The notes under the pieces: model-generated
Seen by the model: the letters and a program-made list of their open reading frames with translations, nothing else
The model's database searches: none
What the model was told of the DNA's origin: nothing
From: Anthonomus grandis grandis
Taxonomy: Eukaryota; Arthropoda; Insecta; Coleoptera; Curculionidae
Length of the DNA: 64,000 nucleotides
Direction of reading: 5' to 3'
Assembly: GCF_022605725.1 (NCBI RefSeq)
Contig: NC_065567.1
Coordinates: 30,235,127 to 30,299,126 of the forward strand
Translations under genes and position numbers: made by a program
In this document: positions 11,700 to 22,329 of the stretch, piece by piece
Numbering within the stretch: the first letter of the stretch is position 1
Layout: each line of letters begins with the position of its first letter

Positions 11700-13500
11700 T
11701 CCCTGGTTTATACTGAAAATTCCGCTCTAATTTAAGCCTGCGTACGCAACGCGAACCGTTAATCTCGAAAGCAATCGGCTTCATTTCACCTCGCGTTCAT
11801 TCGAAGTCAGCGAAAACCCTTAAGGACAAAAATACTCCTACAACTACGTCGGCAATTAAAAAAGAAACTCAGTCCCCACCCTGTATAACCCAATTAGTGT
11901 TTGCTTATTTGCTTTTTATGTCAGATTCCGGCCGTCTTGTTTGGCGACTGGTTATGCCTTGACATGCCTATGGGGGAATGGGGAATTGAGTTCTTGTAAT
12001 TAAGATAGGGGGATAATATTAAAGCGGGGTTTTTTCAGGTTTGTATGCTGTTTTTTGTTAGAAAATTTAAAAGTGTCAAAGTATTTGTTTGGACCTTTCT
12101 GTAGTAAAAAATGTGTATAGTTTAAAGTGAAAACAAACGGAGGCTTTTCGCCCGGCAGTTTGTTATTTAATCGGAGTAGGTGCCCAGCTATACTAAGTTC
12201 GGCATTTCATTATAATAGTTGAAAATCCGTCGAAACCAAATTAAGGACTAGCAATCGTAAAGCTGGCGGGAGGCCCACGCCAGACCGCACTATCAATTTC
12301 CTTGAACACCGGGGCTACCTTTAATTCGGGAATTAAATTTTAATTTAAAGTTACTCGAGCCCGGATTATTACTCTATTTTTATTGTTAATGCGGTTCCGT
12401 TAATTAAACAAGAGGGCGGGATGCCGACGAGGTAAAACCAAATTATTACGGCTTCAGGTGGAAGATGAATGGCAACCTAGAAAGTAGGTTGCGAAGAAGT
12501 TTGCTTTGCGTACATTTTCAAACCTAATTAGGTCGATTATTTTTACTTGAAACGGCTTGGATTTATGGTTTCTTACTTTGGCACGAGTAAATAACATTGC
12601 TGTTCTTGTTCACTATTTTAGTCAAATATAGCTTCTAAGAAACATAAAAATGTTTGTAAAAATTTTTTTAAAAAAATTTAAACTTAGGATCAAAGTGACA
12701 ACTGACTTTTAAAAATTAATTACATTATTGAAAAAAACTACTTTTCTCTATCGAATAAAGCCCTATCCAACATCATTATAAATTTTCTTCCTTTTTCCTC
12801 GTTTTAATGCTCCTAATAATTTCACAAACACATAATCAGTATTAAACCAAGGACACCCTATATAGCTCCAGCGTCAAGACTAGTTACTCTAGCAACCCCA
12901 AATGTGTTTTCAAACCCCTTATTAAATGTCACCGAGGAATGATCACCGTATAGTTTGCCGTACATCAAGAAAACAAAACCCGTAGACTGTAGTAATCTAC
13001 ACACCCATAATTACGACTAACTAACCCCATGTTTAAATTACATGTTCCTTTGACTGCAGGCATTCATCAACCCTTCTGTCAATTAATAAAGATCGCTAAT
13101 TCCTTCCTGAATATTACGTAATTACAAAACAGAGTCTATAGGGTGCAATAATTTAGATTATTTCGTTTGTAGCAGTTCTCCAAACGATGTCCTATTCACG
13201 TTATTATTACGAGGAGGACTCTCTCAGTGAAAAAGGATACAAAAGAGTAGTTATTATTGATTTTTCTTTAATAGGCACGGCATTCGAGGCCGCTACAATA
13301 ATAATTTGATTGATTTAAAGCAAGCTCTGATCCGAGTCGTGGCCTTTAACCCGCGCAATGTCTCGACAATGACGACAGGAAAAGAACCCGGTACTACGAA
13401 GCCCACCTGCACGTCAATCTTGCAATGATGCCCATTAGGAACTGAGCGACACAATCATTCTAATGGTAGAGCCGGGTCTACGTTATCGAGTTACTTGGGA
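11700..13500. other. Unique moderate-GC spacer, possible regulatory DNA
   Basis: Single-copy-looking sequence, most evenly composed at about 11930-12560 and 13150-13500. It contains AATTA/TTAAT-rich words (for example TTTGATTGATTTA near 13306) next to GC-rich stretches. No frame shows a domain. Conserved non-coding DNA is a reasonable guess, based on composition alone. Confidence 0.35.
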
Positions 13501-13620
13501 TAAGTTGTAATTTTGGCGCCCAACAGTTTTTTACATTTTATGAATATATGGCAAAAATATTCTAATATTGAGGCTAAAATGATGGATTTTTGAGGTATTA
13601 AGGTAAAAGAGTTTTATAAT
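13495..13620 (-). repeat. Diverged repeat copy with TTGGCGCCCAA box
   Basis: Contains TTTTGGCGCCCAACAGTTTT (box at 13513-13523), followed by AT-rich sequence with a GGATTTTTGAGGT-like word. Only the box is clearly shared with the copies at 14642 and 15451, in the same orientation. Confidence 0.6.
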
Positions 13621-13877
13621 GGACTTAGAATACAAGTAAACGAATAAACATTAATTCACCGTCTAGGGGCAATAATAATAATTTGGTTACTAAAAAAAAG
13701 GTCCTCTGCATTACAAAATGTTTTTGTGTTTACAGAACTACTTCGAACTAAAGTATGCTGAAAAAATTGTTAAAATATGACACAAAGCAGGATTCAAGTA
13801 AATAAAATTGTAGAATATACGGATATCATATAGGATTCTGTTTATAGAAATAGGAAAATTTTTCCATTTAAAAAAAT

Positions 13878-14340
13878 TCTGAAAAGTCACCGTTTTTTGT
13901 CCATATTATCCAATATAATAACGCTGTTTTTATACTTAACATTTATATATAAAATTATATTATATTTAAATAAATAGTGTTATTATATTAAATATTGAAT
14001 ATATATTTGCTGCAAAAACATTGTTTTTCATCAACATAATCCTTGTCCCCCCACCCACCCCAAACATTTTCCCAGTAAGAAATTCTTTTGAAAAATCACC
14101 GTTTTTCGTCCATATTATCCAATTCAATAGCACTGTTTCCGTATTAAATATTTAATATTTTCATATACATAATTATATAAAATTTAAATAAACAAACTGT
14201 GTTTTTATATTAAATATTAATGACGAAACGAGGTATTACTCATACGTATTCATTTGGAAAACAATGATTTTTGAAAACAATTTCTTATTGGTAAGTTGTG
14301 TGGGGTGGGTGGGGGGGTAACGGCAGGATTAATAAAAAAT
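13878..14340. repeat. Direct and inverted repeat cluster with mirrored G-tracts
   Basis: About 155 bp beginning TCACCGTTTTT..GTCCATATTATCCAA occurs at 13884 and again at 14096. A ~70-bp arm at about 14035-14108 recurs inverted at about 14257-14330. Each inverted arm carries a C/G tract: C-rich at 14047-14061 and G-rich at 14302-14317. The arms are diverged by scattered changes, so this is an old structure. Confidence 0.75.
14302..14317 (+). other. Potential G-quadruplex tract
   Basis: GGGGTGGGTGGGGGGG contains four runs of at least three G separated by single bases, enough for an intramolecular quadruplex. The partner tract at 14047-14061 has the equivalent on the minus strand. Confidence 0.6.
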
Positions 14341-14564
14341 GTTTTTTTTTCAAAAAATGGTTTCCTGAGAAAAAATTATTTTTAAGAAAATTATAGGTGA
14401 TAAAAAAATCAATAGTTTTTATATCCACACTTTTCTCACATAACTTTAAGGTTTTCAAGTGAAACGTGAAAAATTTTATTTCTCGAAAGCAAGGCGTATC
14501 TGTTGTATGTTTTTTCATTTTTAAATAGGCGTATTAGCAAAATTCATTATTTTATTTAAATCCT

Positions 14565-14870
14565 TGCAGCTGATTAGGAACATCAACTATTAACCTTAAC
14601 AATAAAGTTTTCCTGCAAAAAAATCTAAAAAGTGTTTATTTTTGGCGCCCAACAGTTTTTTGCGTTTAATAAGTTTTGGCGAAAATTTGGGTATTGTTGA
14701 AAGTATATAGATTTTTTTGCAGACAATAGTCTTCTGAAATAGTTTTTTCCATTTTTTTACGATATAAATTAATTGATTAGAATGCATTTATTTGTCTCTA
14801 CTTCATTTCATTTCTCCCTTACTGCCTCATCAATAAATTATATTTTTACGTAACTGGACTAACTCCAAAC
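14565..14870 (-). repeat. Repeat copy with TTGGCGCCCAA box
   Basis: Shares a ladder of words with 15375-15650: TCCTTGCAGCT(G/A)ATT, AAGTGTT, TTTTGGCGCCCAACAGTTTT (box at 14642-14652), TTTTTTGCAGA, TCATTT..ACTGCCTCA and a TTACGTAAC-like end. The box and its immediate flank are the best-kept part. No gene is seen. Confidence 0.75.
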
Positions 14871-15082
14871 ACTAGTAATCATTTCTCCAGGATATCTTCG
14901 CCATATGTTAGCAATAACCTATATTGCACAAGGTATCGCTTAATTAATTGTTTCATCAAACTAATAAAAATTAGACCAAAGAGACTTTCAAAAAAATTAG
15001 GCATAGCACGGAGAGTCAAATATAAAAAAAATTTCTTTTATCAGGATCCATAAGACTGGAAGCAGAACAGAAAAAGGTGGTA

Positions 15083-15125
15083 CCTGCCGACACGTGTTTC
15101 TGCTTTTTGGCTTCTTCAGGGCAGG
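15083..15125 (-). ncRNA. Hammerhead-ribozyme-like motif, Penelope/retrozyme type
   Basis: Read on the minus strand, all conserved core elements of a type I hammerhead ribozyme occur in order: CTGAAGA (CUGANGA), a short helix II segment AGCCAAAAAGCA, GAA, then ACACGTGT as a minimal helix III (A15.1-U16.1, C-G), and C17. Helix I closes with a perfect 6-bp CCTGCC/GGCAGG pairing, and GGT/ACC can extend it beyond a small internal loop. Such RNAs self-cleave 3' of C17. Known Penelope-like retroelements and retrozymes carry hammerheads with very short helix III in their terminal repeats. No reverse transcriptase or GIY-YIG domain is visible nearby, so this is probably an orphan terminal fragment. 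Helix II is weak (two G-C pairs next to an A-A opposition), so activity may be reduced or lost. Confidence 0.65.
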
Positions 15126-15374
15126 GCAACCAGAAAACCAAAGAAAAAAGTAAAGGAAAAAAACATAAGGGATCACCATACTTTATATACTTGTTACCTA
15201 CTTACTTATTTTATTTACATGTTACTGTCATTTTGCAGGATCATTTTTAATAATCGAAATTAATTACCAATAAATGACTTTTACCCGCAATATAGCAATC
15301 GGTGCGTTATCAATAACCTTTAAAAAGGTACTTTTTTATGTAATATTTAAATCCAGAAGCACCTGGAATAAAAA

Positions 15375-15650
15375 AACAGAGTCCTTGCAGCTAATTCAGT
15401 TATTAGGCTTAAAAAGGCTTTCCGCAGAATAATCCAGCAAGTGTTCACTTTTGGCGCCCAACAGTTTTTTTGCATTTGATCACTTTTTGACGGAAATCTT
15501 CGAATACAAGATACTTGGGTTTTTTTGCAGATTTCTTAGGTAAATTTCCACTACAGTTATCCACGATCCCGCGATTCCTCATTTAATTTTATCCATTATT
15601 GCCTCACTCACCATTGTACTAAATTGTATTCTTACATAACTATGCATATA
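15375..15650 (-). repeat. Repeat copy with TTGGCGCCCAA box
   Basis: Second well-preserved copy of the 14565-14870 repeat, box at 15451-15461. It includes TCCTTGCAGCTAATT upstream and TTTTTTTGCAGATTTC plus TTGCCTCACTCA downstream. Same orientation as the copies at 13.5 and 14.6 kb. Confidence 0.75.
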
Positions 15651-15659
15651 TTTCAATAT

Positions 15660-16377
15660 ATTTTAATAAATATAATTAATTAGGGATAAACGACATTTAA
15701 TCCCAACATAACAAATGGCGCGTCATATGCATTTAAGTTATGCATACTTGAAATCAGGACGTAATAAAGTAAATACAGCTAGTCTATAATTTCCATGGGT
15801 GGTACTTGTAATGTACCTAAAATATCGATTCAAGTCCCATCCCTGATCATCCGCGAAGGAATCCGCGGACAAGTTTCGGCTAAATTGGATTGAGTAAAAC
15901 GTCAATTACGGGATATTGATTTGAGATGGAGATTTTGAACAAAGGCGAATTTATGTATCGATCGATCTGCAGCCTGTAGCTCACATCCATATAACAATAA
16001 CTGTTTTATCGGTAATTTAAATGACCCAGAGACGTGTGTCGTAAACAGCTTCACACGAATTTTCGCGTTCCTTAATATGAATTCTTCGACTATGAATGTA
16101 AATTTAACCCAATAACAGTAAATAAATGGAGAGAAAATGAACGACATTCCAATCGGTGCATTTCAGCTTCATTAAAACGCTGACGAGTGAAGTTAGGGCC
16201 GATATTCTCAGCTGGTTGGCGGCGAATTTTAATAGAAAACGGAAAATTGCTGTCTGATGCAGTATACTTCTTTTTCTATATCGGATTCTACTCCGGACGT
16301 GGCCATAACGGGAATTTTGTCGACGCTTAATCACTTGATTCTATACTTCCACCATGTCGTTGTTACATTTATTTCAG
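15660..16377. other. Unique spacer upstream of an exon-like segment
   Basis: One reversed TTTAAGTTATGC box lies at 15721-15746. About 15830-16350 is single-copy-looking with moderate GC. Overlapping minus-strand frames there show no domain. It could be a promoter or 5' region if the exon-like segment at 16378 is real. A TTTATTTCAG acceptor-like word ends at 16377. Confidence 0.4.
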
Positions 16378-16454
16378 ATTTTATATTTTAATGAACGTCT
16401 TTTGAAGTTAATGTATAACTGTTCAATCATTTATTTAGAAACGTATATATTAAT

Positions 16455-16575
16455 ATGAGTTTTTATTTAACCGAGACACTTTTTGGTTTTCTTATATTTA
16501 TTGCGCCATTTCTTATTGTTGCCCAACTAGTTCATGAACATATGCAACTTTCTCCCAACGAAAACAATAACAACG
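16455..16575 (+). CDS. Candidate first coding exon with signal peptide or anchor
   Basis: An ATG at 16455 opens a frame reading MSFYLTETLFGFLIFIAPFL, then IVAQLVHEHM. This is a short N-region followed by a strongly hydrophobic core of about 15 residues, typical of a signal peptide or signal anchor, and then a polar NENNNN stretch. The frame meets ACG|GTAAGT at 16575/16576, a near-ideal insect splice donor, six bases before an in-frame TAA. An acceptor-like TTTATTTCAG ends at 16377, so the exon could be 16378-16575. Two short upstream ATG frames precede the start, which is unusual. No partner exon could be joined: the exon ends in phase 1, whereas the candidate at 22192 needs a phase-2 donor. 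The protein was not recognised, and chance in AT-rich DNA is a real alternative. Confidence 0.3.
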
Positions 16576-16582
16576 GTAAGTT

Positions 16583-18329
16583 CTAATTAGTGTGCAAATT
16601 GTTTTTAATTTTATTTACTAGCTTGTTGCATGCCAAGATAAAAGAAAATGTGCATAACTATACCATAACTATAATATAATGGGGCTTATAAGGACATGGC
16701 TACACTCGCATGGTTGCTACTTATTTGAACAATGCGAGCCATTTCCCGTTAAATAAATTATTGCCTGTTGTAAAAACGACCGTAATGATAAGCTAGTAAT
16801 ATACTGTTACGAGATTTGTGGGTTTTTAAATTGAAAATTGTTAATTCACTAAGGAAACTTTTTGAGTTTCTAAATTAAAATTTATCTTCTATTAAGGTCA
16901 AAAGTGTAAAAACTCACGAGGGCTTTTTAGGAGCTTAATATTCAGAGCAGCTACCTGCAAAAAAAAAGCCTCTTAGGCCGCTGTCGAAGTTTATTTTCTA
17001 CCCCTCTGCGTGTTATTTTTTTAAACCAACCATTAGCAAGCAAATTGAAAAGTGTTGTGTAAGGAAAAACGCTGAATTTTTAGCATTAAGACTTCTAGAT
17101 CTTTAGGAGTAAAGATCCATAGCCCTTTTATAAAATACTCATAGATTTTCTATAAGAATATGTTAAATTTATCAGATTATCAGAATTTTGTCTCATGTCA
17201 ACAGTTATTTGTTGCCTTAAGTTGGGAGCTTTTTTTGATAACTTTTGACCCGAGTAGACTCGATAATACTTGACGCTGCTGACTTAATCAAAATACTTAG
17301 ACCACCCAAATCGAAACACACTTTAATATTAAAAGAAAAATTACTTTCTTTAAAAAATTATTCCTATTTCATAAATTTAAAATTTACGACGAATATAAAA
17401 TAATAAAAGCGAAGGCAAGGAAAAAAAGCATGGCTAATGTCCGTTACACGCGACTTTGATATTCTAATTTTCTTCACACTTTCCGAGGCAAAAAGTAGTC
17501 ATTAGTGTGAGCCATGAAGTGTAAAATTAAAGTGACACTTTGTAATAGGAAATTAAAAATGTCGAAAGAAGCGAAAGAAAACATTGTTGCGAAATTGTAT
17601 AATAAAGTTATAATTGGGTCACTAGTGAACGCCATGAACGGTTGAACATTCAGTGCGGGATTATGCAGATAAGGCACTTTTTTTGCATACGAACGCGAAT
17701 TTATAATATTATGTGAAAATTAAGAAAAATGCACTTGAAATGGGATTTTCTTTTTATGGTGTTAATTAGAACCGCAGTAATTTATATTAAAATGTCAAAA
17801 ATGTATATTACAGTTTAAAAGTGCCTTTTTCTTTGCATGTGAAAATTATCTCTAGTTTAAAATCCTCTGGACCTCTTTCAGATTTTTAAGACCCTATTGT
17901 TGAATCCTTAAAAATTGATTACTGCAATGCATTGAATCTTTGAGAAAATTCCCAATGCTTATAAAATTCTGTTTATCAATAACAAATCATATCTAAAGAT
18001 TCCTACATTTAAAAATGCCCTTCTCACTAGCCATTAATGCTCAAAATATTCAAGGTTTTAAAGTAAAATTAAAGGACTTGGTAACTATTTCTTTTATGTG
18101 GTTGTTATAACAGAAGTCTGGCTAAATGACACCATATTGGTTCAAGAATAGATACACAAAGGTACTCACTCAATTTTTCAAACAAAAAATTAACCCAGTA
18201 GGTCTTGGCAGTTTTAAGAGTGATGCAGAGGAATTGTGTTTTTGTGAGCCCTTTATAACTTGAAAACATTAACCACCACTTCCTTTTTTTTTAATTAAAA
18301 TAAATTTGTAAAATAAAGCAATATCAAAA
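16583..18329. other. AT-rich spacer, no supported gene
   Basis: Single-copy-looking, with a slightly GC-richer part at about 17400-17690. The minus-strand frame there has no recognisable domain. No repeat of the neighbouring families is visible. Confidence 0.5.
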
Positions 18330-21320
18330 TATTTAATGTTATGCTTTTATTGAGAATTTTGTAAATTAATATTAGGCAACCATCTTTCAATAAAATTTCC
18401 TTTTAATTAAAATAAAACTTTTATCTTGGTTAATATAATTATAAGCAGTTAACAGAAAAACGTTGGGCGCCAAAAAACCTTTTTTTTAACTAATTTTATT
18501 TACGTTTTCACTTTTTTTGCATTAAACTATTTGCGTCCAATAATCTCAAATTTAATAAAATATTTAAAAAATATGAATTTTTAAAGTGTGACACTCGAAA
18601 TTCTGATCCAAGAGTATGTTTTACTTTTATTAATTTTAAAATCCACTGGGGATTTTGTATTTAATGTTAAGCAACCATCGTGCAACACAATTTCCTTTTA
18701 TTTAAATCAAAACCTTAGAAAATATAATTATAATTGTAAGCAAATTAACAAAAAAAAATGTTGGGCGCCAAAAAACTTTTTTTGCATTAATTTTTTTTAT
18801 ATTTTCACTGTCAAAACATTGCTTTAAATTATTTGCAACTAATAATTTCAAAATTCAATGTGGATTTGTATTTTATATTAGACAAGCATCATGCACCACA
18901 ACTTTCTTTTATTTAGCAAAAAATTAAAAAAAAACATTGGGCGCCAATATTTTTTTTAATAAATTTTAATTTTAAACATTTTCACTGTTGGAACATTTTT
19001 TACTCTAAATTATATGCAAACATTAATTTTAAGTTCTTGAAAATTCTTCTTCGAGAAATCTAAAAAGTGTAAATTTTTAAGGCGTCAAAATAAAAAATCC
19101 CACAATTGATTTTAACAAAAATCATTGATTTTTCTATGCTTATGAGTTGCTCTTTCAGTATTACCGTTGACTATTCGGACAAACTGTATGTATGTTAAAT
19201 ATTTTATTAATTTACAAGGTATTATAATTGGGAGGTCAAAAAAATAATTTTATTTACATTTTTACTTTTTTTGCTTTAAACTATTTGCGTCCAATAATCT
19301 CAAATTTAATAATAAATTAAAAAAATATGAATTTTTAAGTTGTGACACTCGAAAGTCTGTTTCAAAAGTATGTTTTACTTTTATTAATTTTAAAATCCAC
19401 TGAGGATTTTGTATTTAATATTAGGCAATCACCGTGCAACACAATTTCCTTTTATTAAAATCAAAACGTTACCTTAGCAAATATAATAATAATTGTAAGC
19501 AAATTAATTAAAAAAAAACGTTGGGCGCCAAAAAATTTTTTTTGCATTATTTTTTTAATATATTTTCATTGTCAAAATTTGCATTGTTAAACTTTAATTT
19601 AAAAGTAAATTTAAAAATCTGAAGTTTTGAAGTGTGAAGCATTTAAAATTCAATGTAAATTTTATATTTAATATTAGACAAGCATCGCGCAAAACAATTT
19701 CCTTTTATTATAAAAAACATTTTTTTTCTTGGTGAATATAATTATAATTGTAAGCAAATTAACAAAAAAAAAAACACGTTAAGCCCCAAAAACCGTTTTT
19801 TTTTTTATATTAATTTTATTGATATTTTCACTATTAAAATATTTTTTTGCTTTAAATTATTACTTGCAATCATTAATTTTAAATTTATTAAAAAATCTAA
19901 AATATTAATTTTTGAGGTATGACGATCGGAAATCTGATCCAAGACTATGTTTTACTTTTAATAATTTTAAAATCCAATGAGGATTTTGTATTTAATATTA
20001 GAGAAGTATCGCGCAGCTCAATTTCCTTTTATTTAAATCAGTACATTATTTTTAGTGAATATAATTATAATTGTAAGCAAAAAAATCGTTGGGCGCCAAA
20101 AAACCTTTTGTTTTGCATTAATTTTACTTATATTTTCACTATTTCAACATTTTTTGCTTTAAATTATTTGCAACTAATAATTTCAAAACTCAATGTGGAT
20201 TTGTATTTAATATTAGACAAGCATCATGCACCACATTTTTCTTTTATATAGCTCAAAACTTTTTTCTTAGTAAATATAATTACAATTATAAGCAAATTAA
20301 TTAAAAAAAAAAAACGTTGGGCGCCAATATTTTTTTATTAATTTTAATTAAAAACATTTTCACTGTTGGAACATTTTTTGCTCTAAATTATTCGCAAACA
20401 TTAATTTTAAGATTAATAAGAAATCTGAAAATTATAAATTTTTGAGGTGTCACAATAAAAAATCCCACAGGAAGATTTTGACAAAAATCATTGATTTTTC
20501 TATGCTTATGAGTTGCTCTTTCAGTATTACCGTTGACTATTCAGACAAACTGTATGTATGTTAAATATTTTATTAATTTACAAGGTATTATAATTAGGAG
20601 GTCAAAAAAATAATTTTATTTACATTTTCACTTTTTTTGCTTTAAACTATTTGCGTCCAATAATCTCAAATTTAATAATAAATTAAAAAAATATGAATTT
20701 TTAAGGTGTGACACTCGAAAGTCTGTTTCAAAAGTATGTTTTATTTTTATTAATTTTAAAATCCACTGAGGATTTTGTATTTAATATTAGGCAATCATCG
20801 TGCAACACAATTTCCTTTTATTAAAATCAAAACGTTACCTTAGTAAATATAATTATAATTGTAAGCAAATTAATAAAAAAAATACGTTGGGCGCCAAAAA
20901 ACTTTTTTTGCATTATTTTTTTATTATATTTTCATTGTCAAAATTTACATTGTTAATTTCAAAATTCAGTGTGGATTTGTATTTAATATTAGACAAGCAT
21001 CATGCACCACAATTTTCTTTTATTTAGCACAAAACTTTTTTCTTGGTAAATTTAATAATAATTGTATGCAAATTAATTTAAAAAAAAACGTTGGGCGCCA
21101 ACATTTTTTTAGAAATAATTTTAATTTTAAACATTTTCACTGTTTAATTTTAAGATTAATAAGAAATCTGAAAAGCATAAATTTTTGAGGTGTCACAATA
21201 AAAAATCCCACAAGATGATTTTAACAATGCTTATGAGTTGCTCTTTCAGTATTACCGTTGACTTTTCGGACAAACTGTATATATGTTAAATATTTTATTA
21301 ATTTACAAGGTATTATAATT
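18330..21320 (+). repeat. Tandem array with conserved TTGGGCGCCAA box
   Basis: Irregular units of about 180-580 bp. Boxes start at 18463, 18761, 18937, 19521, 20089, 20317, 20887 and 21091, with a mutated one (TTAAGCCCCAA) at 19779. Units share ATATAATTATAATTGTAAGC before the box and TTTTCACT, TATTAGACAAGCATC and CAATTTCCTTTTATT words around it. A larger direct duplication is superimposed: TTACCGTTGACT occurs at 19161 and 20527 (offset 1,366 bp, the same as between the boxes at 19521 and 20887) and again at 21252. Reading frames here arise from the repeat itself and are not genes. The inverse box occurs at 13513, 14642 and 15451. Confidence 0.88.
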
Positions 21321-22191
21321 AATCAATCAATTTGAACATATTTCGTTAATGCCTGTGAGTATGCACATTTCAGACTTTGTCCTATAAATTTTCTATTTAA
21401 TATTATATTTATATAATAGTTTGCTGTGCCTAATGTTATTTATATGTGCACACTTTCCATGCCTCGTTATCAAAATTTCAATTTTTTGAAATTAAAATCA
21501 ATTATAAAACGTCTTGTTCAATTGCATGTAAAGACCACCGTTGTCGATAAATAACAGGGCGAACGTCTCAAAGGGCCTAAACAATATCAGCTTGTGTGTC
21601 CAATGTGACATTAAAAGACGCATTTTTTCGAAAGGTAACACACTCACCTACATTCATTTCTTAAAAATCCATTCAATTTTCACCCGTTTCAAATCGTTTT
21701 TAGGCCCTATGTACAGATGCCATCGGCTCGGGATCGTTCCACCGATTCAGTGATTAGTTAAGGCCGACGGTTTTCTTACGGATTTCCGTGCGTGCATCTG
21801 CTCGCGACGAATTTTCGTTTATATTCTAAATTTCTGTATTTTAGATTTAATAAATCTGAGGTCCTTTATACGTCGCACGGTTTTTATGCTTTTAAAACAC
21901 ACACGTTGCACGTCGGATTTTAGGTCTCGAGAGGCACCATTTCTTGGAAAACTGGATTATCTTGAGTACTATATAATAAAAAAAAAATTTCATTATTATC
22001 ATAAATGCCAATTAAACTTTCCTCTTTGTAGAGCCGTAATAAGAGAGGTCATAAGAAAGTAATATTCATTTTACGACCAAAAACTGTTCAATTCATTTAT
22101 GCATGTATATATTACACGTATCTAATTAGTAGTTATTTTAAAATTTAATAACCGAGCCGAGTCGCCTTTAATGACAAATATAAAATTATAG
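21321..22191. other. Unique spacer with a weak exon-like pair
   Basis: About 21530-21830 has moderate GC. A plus-strand frame reading SLCVQCDIKRRIFSKG meets a donor-like CGAAAG|GTAACA (exon end 21635). An acceptor-like TTTTTAG follows 69 bp later, leading into GPMYRCHRLGIVPPIQ and a stop at 21751. The 69-bp gap is a plausible insect mini-intron, but it is also open in frame and there is no clear ATG start. No function is assigned. Confidence 0.25.
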
Positions 22192-22329
22192 ATTCAGCTC
22201 GTATGGATATTGGTTACGGCCATTTGGAAGAACAATCGTAAAAGCCACCAGAGGTTGTAAAACTGGATGTGAAGGCTCAAGTTTTATCTTATTTTCTGAA
22301 GTGCAATACGACGATGGGATTAATATGAG
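22192..22329 (+). CDS. Candidate internal exon, Cys-containing, Ly6-like at best
   Basis: A 138-bp segment lies between an acceptor-like AAAATTATAG (ending 22191) and a donor AATATGAG|GTATTT. It is open throughout in one frame entered after its first base and left with two bases over, a symmetric phase-2 exon. It reads SSYGYWLRPFGRTIVKATRG, then CKTGCEG, SSFILFSEVQYDDG and INM. The composition is balanced and unlike translated AT-rich spacer. The RGC..GC pattern shortly before an exon end resembles the C-terminal half of Ly6/three-finger domains, where a CC..CN block would follow in the next exon. No such exon was found downstream. The complementary strand is also open but lacks splice sites. 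Coding status is plausible; the family assignment is speculative. Confidence 0.38.

Noticed and set aside
14997..15179. Minus-strand frame across the hammerhead motif
   Set aside because: The translation is hydrophobic A/T noise, and the conserved structure there is RNA-like rather than protein-like.
13513..15461. LTR retrotransposon primer-binding sites at TGGCGCCCAAC
   Set aside because: No TG..CA long terminal repeats, polypurine tract or gag/pol frames were found around the three copies, so only the box is reported.
15902..16334. Two minus-strand frames of 76-81 residues upstream of the 16.4-kb exon-like segment
   Set aside because: No recognisable domain, poor starts, and they overlap each other in different frames. 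Probably chance in a moderate-GC stretch.
18463..18473. tRNA-Lys gene, from GTTGGGCGCCA
   Set aside because: Only the last ~13 bases match the tRNA 3' end plus CCA. No acceptor partner, anticodon arm or D arm precedes it in any copy.
18588..21027. Three similar plus-strand frames (18588, 19919, 20800)
   Set aside because: Their similarity comes from the tandem repeat units in which they lie. Stops and indels differ freely between units, so there is no sign of protein-level constraint.
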